A stretch of 64,000 nt of DNA from Sphagnum compactum (taxonomy: Eukaryota > Bryophyta > Sphagnopsida > Sphagnales), in contig OZ234497.1 of the NCBI GenBank assembly GCA_965153455.1, positions 8,866,001-8,930,000 on the forward strand, written 5' to 3'. Made by a program: the position numbers and the translations under genes. Below the pieces are notes generated by a model, which saw only the letters and a list, made by a program, of their open reading frames with translations, did no database searches and had not been told where the DNA came from. Shown here piece by piece: positions 45,575 to 55,999 of the stretch; the stretch's first letter is position 1, and every line of letters starts with the position of its first letter.

Positions 45575-48500
45575 TCTTTTGTAGCAATTCAAATTGGCTA
45601 CAATTGTCCATGGAACAAACCATCACAAGAAGGTAAACGTCAGTGTTAGGCGGTTCTTTCCACTTCTTACTTTTTAAATATTGTTGATTAAATCAATTTT
45701 TTTAAATAAATAGTATTGGTATGAATGCATTACTTAATTTAATTCAAAACTAACTTAAATTTGAAAGTATAATTTCCATTGACAATTAGAAAGAACAATA
45801 TAATTACATTGCTCAAATATCACAACAAAAATATACGTAATTAATCGTGTTTTCATAATTTCATCTCTTTCAAATGAACCGTCGAATTCATCTAATTCCT
45901 CTTCTTAAGTCAATTGTGGTCTTAGTTTATTTGATTATGCTAAAACAAGATTACAACCCATGGACTAGAAGCAATGTTAAGTGAATTGAATAACATTATG
46001 CTAAAATTACTAAAACAAAATTTTATTTTATTTTCTCACTATGTTAAGTAACACTTTTGACAAAATCTATTTTGTGAGGCTATGGGAAATCATTCTTTGT
46101 GTATTTCATGAAACATGTGACATGAAAAGGGTATGAAATAATAATGTAACAAAATAATATTTATTTAAAATTGAGAATATTTTAAATATATTTTAAGTAC
46201 ATTTTCATAATCCAATTCCAAACACACTAGTTATATCTAAGTAAATGATAAAATTTACTCTTTTTCAATAAATTGCACCTACTTTTTCACATCCTTTGGG
46301 AAAAAAAAATTTTAAAAATTTCACTATTTATGAGATAAATATAACCCAAAGACACATATGCATTATCACAATTGATTTACCAACCAACAAGCAACTTAAC
46401 ATATTATAAATAATTAATTGATAATTTGAATGATAGTGCAAAATTTTAGGTTAATTTGTCATGGACAAAGTTCATACATCCTCATTCATTTAGTCAACAT
46501 CATTGTCATTAGCATTGGTTAACATTACAATGCATGTATGAAGTTCATCCATCACCATCCATTTTTCATCCATAATAGATATTTAAGAAGCTCACATATT
46601 TAATGAACACTAAAAAAAAAAATCATGAAAATTTCTTTGAACAAGGTCCCCCAAACAATATAAATGGGGACCTAGGCCATATATTAACTTAAATATGTTC
46701 AACATTAGCTAGAGGTATGACCTTATGTTTCAACTTTACTTCGTTGGTTCATATCTCTAATCTTGCCATGCTTTGAAAACAATCCCATTGGAATATTTTT
46801 CTAGCATAATTTGTTGCCTTGCTTTTGATTTTCTTTTATTTCATGGTTGGATTTAAATTTTGGCTTGTGAAATAGAAAAAAAAGGGGATAAAAAATTTGC
46901 GCACTCATAAAATCACTACACACATACATCATGCATAACAACTTTCTTCCCATAGATTTATTTTTTTTGGGTGATGTAATTGCAACACCACTATTTCTCT
47001 TAGTAAACAATATCATGCATTAATTTCAACAAAATTTGTACGCCCCTCCCAAAAATAGATAACATTCTTGTGCATAATGTTGAAATCTCTCACACTCTTA
47101 TACATTCATTTGTGCAAACATGATATAACCACAAATGGTTACATTACATACACCTAATTCTACAGCATTTGGTTGTCTTCGATATAACAAAACTTGGGTT
47201 TTGTGACTTGGGTTGTTATTTATGACTCACAACCTCATAAACTTGTTATTTGTGACTTGGTGTACTTTTTTGGATCTACAAGTTGTGACAATGTGAAGTA
47301 ATGGGGTTGGTGTTTGAAATACCATCATCATAGTTGCTTGTTTGTAATCTTGAATCCATTAATGGGTTGTTCATCTTGAACACCCTGGTAGCAAAACCGT
47401 TGGAAGTTGGATGTAGTTTGCTAGTTGTGTGTGGTGTTCATATTAAATTCCTATGTGATTGACAGAATGTTTTTTTCAAATAAAATAAGTTAATGAAATT
47501 TAACATAGATCATTTCAACATTGACCATAACAAAATCAATAACACAATAACCATATCTTTTGGAAATATTTAGGACTTTGCATTTTTTTTATCTTCCCAT
47601 CAATCACCCACATAACATCAAAGACAATAATAGAAAAATATTTTGACATCTTTAACCAAAGGGTATTTTTAAGGTTTGCAAACTAACAATTGTAACAAAA
47701 TTTCCCTACGATAGAAAAAGGTCATCCACACAACACCCACATACTAACTACTTGGACACATTTCCATGTAGCATTTCATTGAACACACCTTGATGCACCA
47801 TACTGTATTACCATGTCAAGTTCAACACTTCAATGTCAAATTTATTATCTTATTTTGAAGACAAAAACATATATCTTCTGAAACATTTTCTATTTTTCCT
47901 TTAACAAAATTTTGTTTCTAGGAAAAAAAAATTCAAAAATTTCAGCATTTCTGAATTAATGTTGAAGTTGCCAAGGTGCTACAATATTTAAGATCCACAC
48001 TAAAGGAAGAAAGTCTGCTAACATCAATAGGAAGTTCTAAAATCTTGCAAAGAACTTCACAAAAAATGACACATTGCAAGTTCACCAAAACTCCTTGATT
48101 GTTGCAACCTTTCAAGTCAATAGTGGTTACCGTTCCTGGTCATCTAAGTGATTGGGTGGTATGTTCAACACCATTAAGTGTAGGGTAAAGCCCCCAGGGT
48201 GGGGGCATTCCCAAAATAAGGGGCCTAGGGCCAGGTGGTAGCTGAGTCCAGCCCTGCATTTTCGGAATGTCCCCCAGCCATGCAAGTACCTTACCCATTG
48301 TAAGCACACTGTGAAGCTACCATGAACTTAAACATACATAGATCACAATGCATAGAGGGGAAGGTTTTCCACCTACTTAGAGACATAAGATCCCTCCTCT
48401 TTTCACCGAGGGATATTCATGAATATAAGGTACCCTACAAATATATTCCGAAATTTCTTTGAGTGCATTAAATTCCATGGTATCTCCAGCAAAAAGATGC

Positions 48501-49337
48501 AGAAACTCAACACCTGCATAATTCCATAATAGACAGATCCAGTAGCAATCACAAGGAATCTTCTCTCTCTGGTTGTATTGGTTCTCTCTGCTGGAGATTT
48601 TGTGTGCAGTCCGCAAATGAGGCATCATCAAGCTGAAGTGAATGATAACAGACAACACACTACAGATCCTGATATCCAGCAATTGAATATAGCAATCTGG
48701 ACGCATAATCAAAAATCTTCAAAGCAATCATCACAATCACAATCTTCAAAACAACAATCACTTGATTGTTGTGAATATCTTTAAACAGAGGTTTGCTGCT
48801 CTTTTCCCCCCACAGAATTTTTGCTGAGATATTCTTGTTTTTGTACTCAAATTTGTAGGAAGCACAGGAATTTACTAAGACCTATGAAGTGAAGTCAGTG
48901 CTCTCAGCTAGCAGGTTGAAGATGGCTACTTTTGTGTAAGTCTAGCAGCCTCATAAGCACAAACCAACTCAGCTACTAACTGAGTGGTTGTTACATGGCA
49001 GGCACTGACTGGCAATGCTCTTCTTCAAAGAATAGAAAATGGGTTCACATAACATACAGCTTGTGGATCAGATTTGTGAACAGAAAGCACCATTGTCTGC
49101 TGATGCTCACAGCTGAGCCAAAGAAATGAAGAATCACAGATATGGAAATTTCACAGTGAAGAAAACATCACCAGCTCTTAAGAGAATGTGAATGAAGATC
49201 AAAGCTCAGCAAAAGCAAATCAAATCAAACAGGAGAGGAGTGTTTGTAATTAGCAAAACAGACACCTGGGTTAGTGAGGTGCATCAGAATCTCCCCAAGC
49301 TTGTTTTTCTTCATAGCTCCCATGGTGTTGCTGCTTA
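45575..49337. other. Gene-free region between CEP131 and thioredoxin reductase genes
   Basis: The two genes converge here, so both 3' UTRs lie in this stretch; an AATAAA occurs near 45705. No further exon was recognised. The sequence is very AT-rich from 45.65 to 48.0 kb, with copy 4 of repeat R1 at 47.88-48.00 kb. A more GC-rich stretch at 48.13-48.31 kb gives an open frame without family motifs. Confidence 0.5.
47880..48000 (-). repeat. Dispersed repeat R1, copy 4 (reverse orientation)
   Basis: On the minus strand it reads GTAGCACCTTGGCAACTTCA, then ATTAATTCAGAAATGCTGAA, a T-rich block, and AACAAAATTTTGTTAAAGGA. This matches the block order of the other three copies, most closely those at 20.33 and 27.80 kb. 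Confidence 0.55.
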
Positions 49338-50917
49338 TCAGATGCTGCTCACCATTTCCAGTTGTTGTGGCTCAGATTTCCCCTCTTGGATGTTGTGCTC
49401 CTGCAAGAAATGCTCTGCTTCCAGTGCTGCCATACAACCTAGAAAAATTGCCCCAAGTGTTCAGAACCCTCCAGGGACTACATCACCATCACTCTATCTA
49501 CCTATCTGGAGAGAGAGTCTCCTAGAACTACAACATATGATGATGGGCATCCATCTCCCACCACACTGGCACTCTGAAGAAGCGGGAGAAAACAAGATTT
49601 AGGCAGATTACTACTGCAAAGTACCTACCTGATCCAGCAGCTGTAATGGCTTGTCTGTACTTTTTATCCTGGACATCGCCAGCAGCAAAAACTCCTGGAA
49701 CATTTGTCTGTGTTGTGCCAGGTTTTGTCTGCACATATCCATCACTATCCGTATCTAACTGGCCTCCCAGAAACTTTGAAGCAGGTTCATGGCCAATGGC
49801 AAAGAAGAGACCAGACACTTCCAAGTCCGTCACAATCCCAGTCTTCAAATTCTTCACCTGCAAAAAATTCACGGTCAGAGAATCCAAAGCTTGAATCCAG
49901 AACAAATCAAGGCGATGATTTGTGCCAGGAGGCATTTTAGGGTTTAGGGATCACATGTTTGCAAGGAAGGTGCAGCAAGAAAGAAGGAAGATGCAGGAGG
50001 GAAGGGAGATGATTTGTGCCAGGAGGCAATTTAGGGTTTAGGGATCACATGTTTGCAAGGAAGGTGCAGCAAGAAAGAGGGAAGATGCAGGAGGGAAGGG
50101 AGATGATTTGTGCCAGGAGGCATTTTAGGATTTAGGGACCATATGTTTGCAAGGAAGGTGCAGCAGGAAAGAGGGAGGATGCGGGAGGGAAGGGAGAGGG
50201 ATGCAGTTGACAGACCTTCAATCCGCTCAGCAAACCTCTCTCGTTCCCAATCGCCTCGATGACACTGCTGTCCCACAGAACTTCAATCTTGGGATTGCTC
50301 AACGTCCGCGACTGCATGATCTTGCTGGCTCTGAACTCGTTGCGGCGATGGATCAAATACACCTTGGATCCGTATTTGGTCAAGAAGTTAGCTTCTTCCA
50401 TGGCCGAATCTCCTCCTCCAATGACAGCAAGGGGCTTCTTCCTGAAGATGGGAGCGGCTCCGTCACACACAGCACAAGCTGAGATCCCCTTGTTCCAGTA
50501 TCCATTCTCGTCCTCCTCCCCGGAGCCTTTGAACGTCAACCTCTTTGCAACAGCACCGGTGGCAATGATCACAGTCTCGGCCAACACTTCCTTGGAGTCT
50601 GTGTACAGCTTGAAAGGCCGCGCAGAGAAGTCGACATTGGTCACCGTTTCCGAAAACACCTTGGTACCAAACCGGACGCTCTGCTCCTTGAATTTCTCCG
50701 TAAGCTCCCCTCCCAAGATCCCAGTCGGAAAGCCCGGAAAGTTCTCTACATCCGTGGTTGTGGTCAGCTGGCCGCCTGCTGCTATGCCATTCGCTAGCCA
50801 GCCTTCGAAAAGGATGGGATAGAGCTCAGCTCTGGCGGCGTAGATAGCCGCCGTATGTGCTGCAGGCCCGGACCCCACGATGCACAGTGTCGTGCGCAGA
50901 ATCTCCCTCACCGCCAT
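49338..50917 (-). CDS. NADPH-dependent thioredoxin reductase (NTRA/NTRB type), three exons
   Basis: FAD enzyme that passes electrons from NADPH to thioredoxin h in cytosol and mitochondria. Exons 50917-50216, 49857-49629 and 49438-49338 join in frame to 343 residues, the usual length for the short plant NTR. FAD binding: [11 protein letters not shown] near residues 14-24. [17 protein letters not shown] follows. Redox centre CAVC is at 148-151 and the NADPH site [10 protein letters not shown] at 167-176, with HRR at 190-192. The end has [20 protein letters not shown], then [14 protein letters not shown]. No fused thioredoxin domain is present, so it is not the chloroplast NTRC type. The start was chosen by alignment with known NTRs; the frame is open to an ATG at 51049, which would add 44 residues. 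Intron 1 holds a 94-bp tandem repeat. The C-terminus runs about ten residues past the usual GKSD-like end. Confidence 0.96.
49914..50195. repeat. 94-bp minisatellite, three copies, in thioredoxin reductase intron 1
   Basis: Three adjacent units start at 49914, 50008 and 50102. Each has TGATTTGTGCCAGGAGGC, a TTTAGGGTTTAGGG-like motif, CATATGTTTGCAAGGAAGG (or CACATG), GTGCAGCA and a GAGGGAAGGGAGA block. The first two are closest to each other. The array fills most of the 358-base intron. Confidence 0.95.
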
Positions 50918-50935
50918 CGTTGCTGCAATCAGCAA

Positions 50936-51000
50936 CGCAAGCTCCTTTAGGGTTTGGCGCTCTGTTGTCGCAAGCTCCGCTTTAGGGTTTGGCGCTCTGG
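50936..51000. promoter_or_regulatory. Duplicated telobox block in the thioredoxin reductase leader
   Basis: Two near-identical blocks of about 30 bases (50936-50964 and 50969-51000) each contain CTTTAGGGTTTGGCGCTCTG. On the gene's strand this gives AAACCCTAAA, the plant telobox, known from leaders and promoters of many housekeeping genes. It lies 20-80 bases before the chosen start codon. The function is inferred only. Confidence 0.5.
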
Positions 51001-53849
51001 TCTCTCTCAGGGAGGACTTGGAGCGCTCTCTCTCTTCTGTCGCTAGCAATCCTTTTGAATTGGAAGAATCCTTTACTGCGTGGACGAGTTGATGGAGATT
51101 GCAAATGAAGGTGTTGACCGCAAGCTATCAGCAGCTGGTGTTTTACGCACAGCTCGGTCAAGCAACCATGGATTTGTCTCTTCTGGAGCTCAAGCGATCT
51201 ATGGGGAACCGAAGGCAGTTCACAGAAGAGAGAGATCTGATGGTTTCCAGAGAGAGGGGATCTGAAAGCTCCGATAGGCAAGGAGGATGGCGGTGGGCCC
51301 CACAAACCAGAGCTGGGTGAAGGAAAAAGGAGGGGAGCAAAGGCGGCAAGGATTCTACAGAAGGGCTTTCGAACAAGAGGAGGCATGGGAAAATGCATGC
51401 TTGCAACGCACAAATGTGCAACAGACTTCGGTTCTCCACCATGGGCTACATGCTTGTAATGAACAAATGTAGAAACAGAATTTGGTTCTCAATCCTGGGC
51501 AGAAGTACATGCTTGTAATGAACAAATGTAGAAACAGAATTTGGTTCTCAACCATGGGTGGAAGTGCATGCTCCACAGTTCATGCTTAAGGTTCACAGTT
51601 CCAGTTTTCTGTTGATGTCATGGCTTGGTCATGCTCCAGTTTTGGAGGCATATTAGAAGCTCGACATACAGGAGGAATTTCCTGCTAATTCCACTCTTTT
51701 GGGCACTCTGAAGTGGAGAAATCTATGCTAGTACTCGCCTGAATTTCCAATTGCCATATTCCTGCAGCATCATGCTAGATATGAAGTATATTGTTGACAT
51801 ATATAATGGGTTTTCCAGGGTGGAAAATTGGAAGTGTTTGCAACATGCACCCGACGCTGCCCATTCCCCATATGACTAACAGTCACCAAGGTTGATTCTT
51901 TTCCTGTGTAGATCTTTAAGAGATCTCAAGTTATTGATGGGTGGAGAGATCTGGCTACAGCTTTATTGTTAAAATTCTGACACTTCAGACTTCAAGACTT
52001 CATTGTTTTCATATGTGTAATTGCCTCAAGTGTTGTGTGGTTCTACCTTTTTCAGAGAACCTCCAGACCCAGTTCTGACTTCTGACTGTTTATATTTTTT
52101 TGGAGGTTCTATGGGTGCAGGTTTGAGCCGGGTTCTTCCAATTTCTAAACCCTCACAACGATGGTTTTTACTGTCCGATGTCAGATCTGCTGTTTCCAAA
52201 CATGTGTGAAATAGGTTTTAAGTTTAGGGGTTAGGGTTTTTCCTATTTAGGATGAGTTGCATTTGCAATCCAAGTGATTTCTCTGTTGTGTTATATGGTG
52301 TTTTTCAATGGTAACCGGGAAGTGTTATTTGATGTTAATTGCATGTGGTTTTGTGCATAACATAATTTGCCTCCTCTTGATTCTGTTGACGAATCTTTCA
52401 CACCAATCTTCAGTAAAAGGTGTTATTCTCACCCTCATCAATATCATGAGCTCTTTGATCAATTGTAGTTCTCCTGTTTTCAAGCAGCAATAGAAGACCT
52501 GTGAGATGAAAAAATGTGGAATAGTCACTGCACACATTGGCGCCTTATTTTTCTTTTCTGGGGAGCTTTTAAGCGCTTTTGAGTGCCTAGTTCAGGTTCA
52601 ACTTGTCACTTGTGATAGAAACAACTTTCTTGTTGATGAAACCCTGCCAATCACAAATAAAGAAAAGCACCCAAAAAAAGGGGTAAAACAAAAGGAACAA
52701 AATGGAAGGACTCACATTCAAGAAAACAAAAGAACCACCTAAGAGGGCAAACCGCAAAGGGAACATCAAGTTCCTGAACCCCCTCCTATTGCAAGAAACA
52801 TATCAAACAGGGAAAGGGGAGGATCTCTTGTAAGGATGCAGGACCTCTTGTAAGGATGCCTAGCCTGGAAGAACCCTCACCTATGGCAACAACACGTCTC
52901 AAAATAGAAATCGCATGTGCACACCATAATGCCACTAACACCCTCTATTTATAAAATGTGCGCAAAATTGAAAGAAGAGGGCTTCCAATGCCTTTCTCTC
53001 CTTGTGTCATGTTGGCACATCGATGAAGAAACATGTCCGCCTACGAGTATAAACATCCATAAACCTCCACAGCTAAAGGGAAACACATGTTTGCTAGGAA
53101 TCAATTGTGAAATAACCATCCTTTGCCTAAGCCGCAACTATTGCCTCAACCCCACAAGAAAGAGTATCCTATGAAACCAAATTTAACTCAAGCAAAATTA
53201 GTGATGACAACATCTGCCAATGTGCGGACACCATCAACTGATAACACAATGTTGACTTAACAACACGAAAACTATAGGGCAGGGGGCAAAAGGGCATGGG
53301 TCTGCTCTTATGAGACATGAAATCCCACGTCTTTTACAATGGCCATGAAAGCATCTCACACAACATCGTGCAAGGTTGTCCTCTCCCTAACATGTGTGTA
53401 ACGAAAAAGGTGGATCCCCATAAGATCCAAAAGCTAGTTACAAATGTAATGTGATACCTCAAGGATTAAAGGATGGAAAAAACCCAACCTAGTGCACAAT
53501 GCGATGAAGAAAACATCTAAAGGTAGGCAGAAAAAGGAATGACTAACAATCAAACTCCCACACTTGGCCTTGCACACAACCTCAAACACGTTCAATATGA
53601 ATCCAAAGGTAAATCAAAAAGGATAATAATAAAGGGATGGTCATGCAATCTCTCTAAATTATTTTCCTAAATGCGATATGCGCCTCTCTCAGCCAACTAC
53701 TCGAAAGGGGGACACGTGTTGTTGCCCCTGGGGGAAGAAACTTTCATGTTGATCTCAAATGCGCCTAGAAAGGGAGGGGCCCCAAGCTACTTGCACTTAT
53801 CGCCTCCAACAAAAACAGGCAAAAATCCAACAAAAACCTAGAAGTTATG
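51001..53849. other. Thioredoxin reductase upstream flank, otherwise gene-free
   Basis: It contains the probable promoter side of the thioredoxin reductase gene and a 59-bp tandem repeat at 51.40-51.57 kb. From about 52.8 kb on, minus-strand sequence may be the far end of the LINE remnant, but I could not align it. No intact gene was recognised. Confidence 0.45.
51397..51567 (+). repeat. Three-copy tandem repeat, ~59-bp period
   Basis: Units start at 51397, 51450 and 51509. Each contains ATGCTTGTAATGAACAAATG (first copy diverged), GAAACAGAATTTGGTTCTCA and a CATGGG/CCTGGG block. Copies 2 and 3 are nearly identical. Confidence 0.9.
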
Positions 53850-55960
53850 ACAAGGGCCCAACTTTCTAAATAGGTAGTTAAAGCAATGGCCTCTGAAAAA
53901 ATCAACCTTATGGCCCCACTAAAAATGGGGAGAGCCACCTACTGATAGACAAAAGGGGCTCCGTGGCACTCCAATGAACCCAGACCCAAAAGCCTTTCAA
54001 AAACTCCCATCAAGGTGGAGTCAAATATAGTAAACTAAGCCCGAAAACCTAGAATGGGGGAAGAAACGAAGCAAAAGAAAGGCCTTTAAACGAAATGTCA
54101 AAAGAGGATACCCAAAGCCACCTAGACGTCCTTTAATTTCGAGAACACGTCTACATGTCAAACATCCTTGCCTAAAGCCTCCTGCAAAAAAGAAAAGGCA
54201 GAGGAAGTAGAGCCAAGGGGGACACCAAGGATCTTAATGACACCATGAAGGTAACAGAACTCAGCAGGGGTGACAAAACTAGGAGGTAAACCAAACGAAG
54301 CCCAAGCTAAACACTTGTAGGGTTGAACAAATAACCCCACAAAAACCAACTAGGAAGCAAAATGATCAAAAGCAAGGGAGGCGACATGGGCAGGGTCAAC
54401 AATATAGGTGTCATTGGCTAGAAAAATGAAGAAACACGAAAAAAAACCCCCGAAGAACAATGTAAAGCATGAAAATGAATAAAGGCAAAGAAAGGCCTTG
54501 TTTCAAGGATGTCAATGCCATGGAATTCATTCATTTGATAGTTCATCCATGACTTGTAATAAACTTATACCTAACTTTTTGTTTAGTTCAATTCACTTGT
54601 AATTAATTTTTAGTTAAATTTTAATTCACTTTCATTTGATTCATAGTCCACTTCCAATGGATTCATAGTTCGCTTTTAATTAAGTCCTAATTCAGTTCTA
54701 GTCAACTCTTAGTTAACCCTTTTGTTAAGTTTTAGTTCATTTCTAGATAATTCATTGTTCACTATTAATTCACTTCCAGTTAACTCTTAGTCCACTCTTA
54801 GTTAATTCTTGATTCACTTTTAGTTAAGTCTAAATTCATTCTTAATTGAATTTAATTTCACTCTCAAGTGAATTTTAAGTCACTTATAACTCACACATGG
54901 GTGCACATGGGTGCACATGGGCGCACATGGGCCACATGTAGATTAGAAGTTTCTTGAAAAACTTCCTTGAGCTAGGTACACAAGGGGTACAAATAGAGGT
55001 AAAATTCCCCATTACCTTTAGTTTATTCAACATTAGTTTTGGTACGTTTCTTATCACAACTTTGTTCTATTCTTCTTCTTTTTTTGTAATAGAATCCTAT
55101 TGAATTCTTGTTTAAACATTGTCAAGCTCTTGTTTTTGTTTTTCTTGTTTCATGATCTGGATTTAGGATTAGGTTTGCCCTTATTCTCATCTTGGTTAAG
55201 GAAATCTCATAGACATGGTTGTTTTCGTGCCCATGACACAATACTAAAAGATCACCATATCGTGTGCCTTTAGACAAAGGAATGACCAACAAATCCCCTA
55301 AGGAAAAATGATGATTGAAATACAAAAGAACCTAAAAGCCATAAAAAGAATAATCGAAGGGGAAAAGATGGGACAAATGCCCCCCTTGTCACTCGAAATT
55401 CCTAGAAGATGGCCTTACGTGAAATGGTGTTCAAAGCGTTTGCAATGTCAACTTGAAACACCACCCAATCAATATGGGCATCCAAAGTGGCCCTAATACC
55501 ATGGACCACAACTTCACAACCTCTTTTAACCGCCACCTTAAACTAATGTGGTGACAAATGATAAGCAAACGCATCATGAAACTACATGCATAAATCCATG
55601 TTCACTAATTGATAGAATGCTTCTCCCAATGGAATTAAATGGATGCCACCAAAAAACTTGGCCAAAACTAAAAACTGAATAACCTCAAAAATTCGAACCA
55701 CGCACCCAAGATGCAAACGGCAGCCACATGGGAACACAACCAATGGAACTAAATGAAACCACTTGCTAAATCCTCAGTGTGAAAAGAATTTTGACGATGT
55801 TTGAAGACCATTCTAGAAGGATCATTATTCAACAAATGAAACATGTGTAAAAATGCCGACCTAAAAGAATCCACAGAAAGTTCAAGGTCTGAATCGAACT
55901 AAAAGTCCAACAAGGAATCCAAGCAAAGGGAGTCTGTGTCCTGTGGGTGCAAAACTAACA
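53850..55960 (-). pseudogene. Decayed LINE (non-LTR) reverse transcriptase, split by a nested insertion
   Basis: Minus-strand fragments in RT order. About 55.40-55.68 kb: FGGIHLIPLGEAFYQLV, HLSPHQFKVAV-like, GCEVVVHGIRATLDAHIDWV, then VFQVDIANALNTISRKAIF (motif A region). About 55.25-55.33 kb: PLYFNHHFSLGDL to GTRYGD (usual RQGDPLGG). After an interruption of about 730 bases come RQGPFFAFIHFHALHCSSG-like text (about 54.45-54.50 kb), FLANDTYIVDPA (about 54.40 kb; the catalytic ADD is changed to AND), FGLPPSFVTPAEFCYLHGV and IKILGVPLGS. Fragments of the C-terminal region continue to about 53.87 kb. Several in-frame stops and frame changes make it dead. The wording matches a LINE family common in plants, identified from memory of its motif string. 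Confidence 0.8.
54510..55238. mobile_element. Probable solo LTR nested in the LINE remnant
   Basis: A block of about 729 bases begins TGTCAATGCCATGG and ends GTGCCCATGACA, so it has TG...CA ends with a short TGTCA/TGACA inverted repeat. It interrupts the LINE reverse transcriptase at its GTRQGDPLGG motif. Inside are degenerate TTCACTTTTAGTTAA repeats (54.58-54.88 kb), a GGGTGCACAT run (54.90-54.94 kb) and T-rich sequence after a possible TATA-like ACAAATAGAGG. A clean target duplication was not found; CCTTGT and CCATAT on the two sides may be a decayed one. No internal genes are present. Confidence 0.45.
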
Positions 55961-55999
55961 ATGTGTTAATCATCTCTAAGGACGCCAAAATTGGGGCAA

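Noticed and set aside
50147-50822. Plus-strand frames up to 187 codons opposite thioredoxin reductase
   Set aside because: The minus strand carries the complete conserved enzyme; these are shadow frames.
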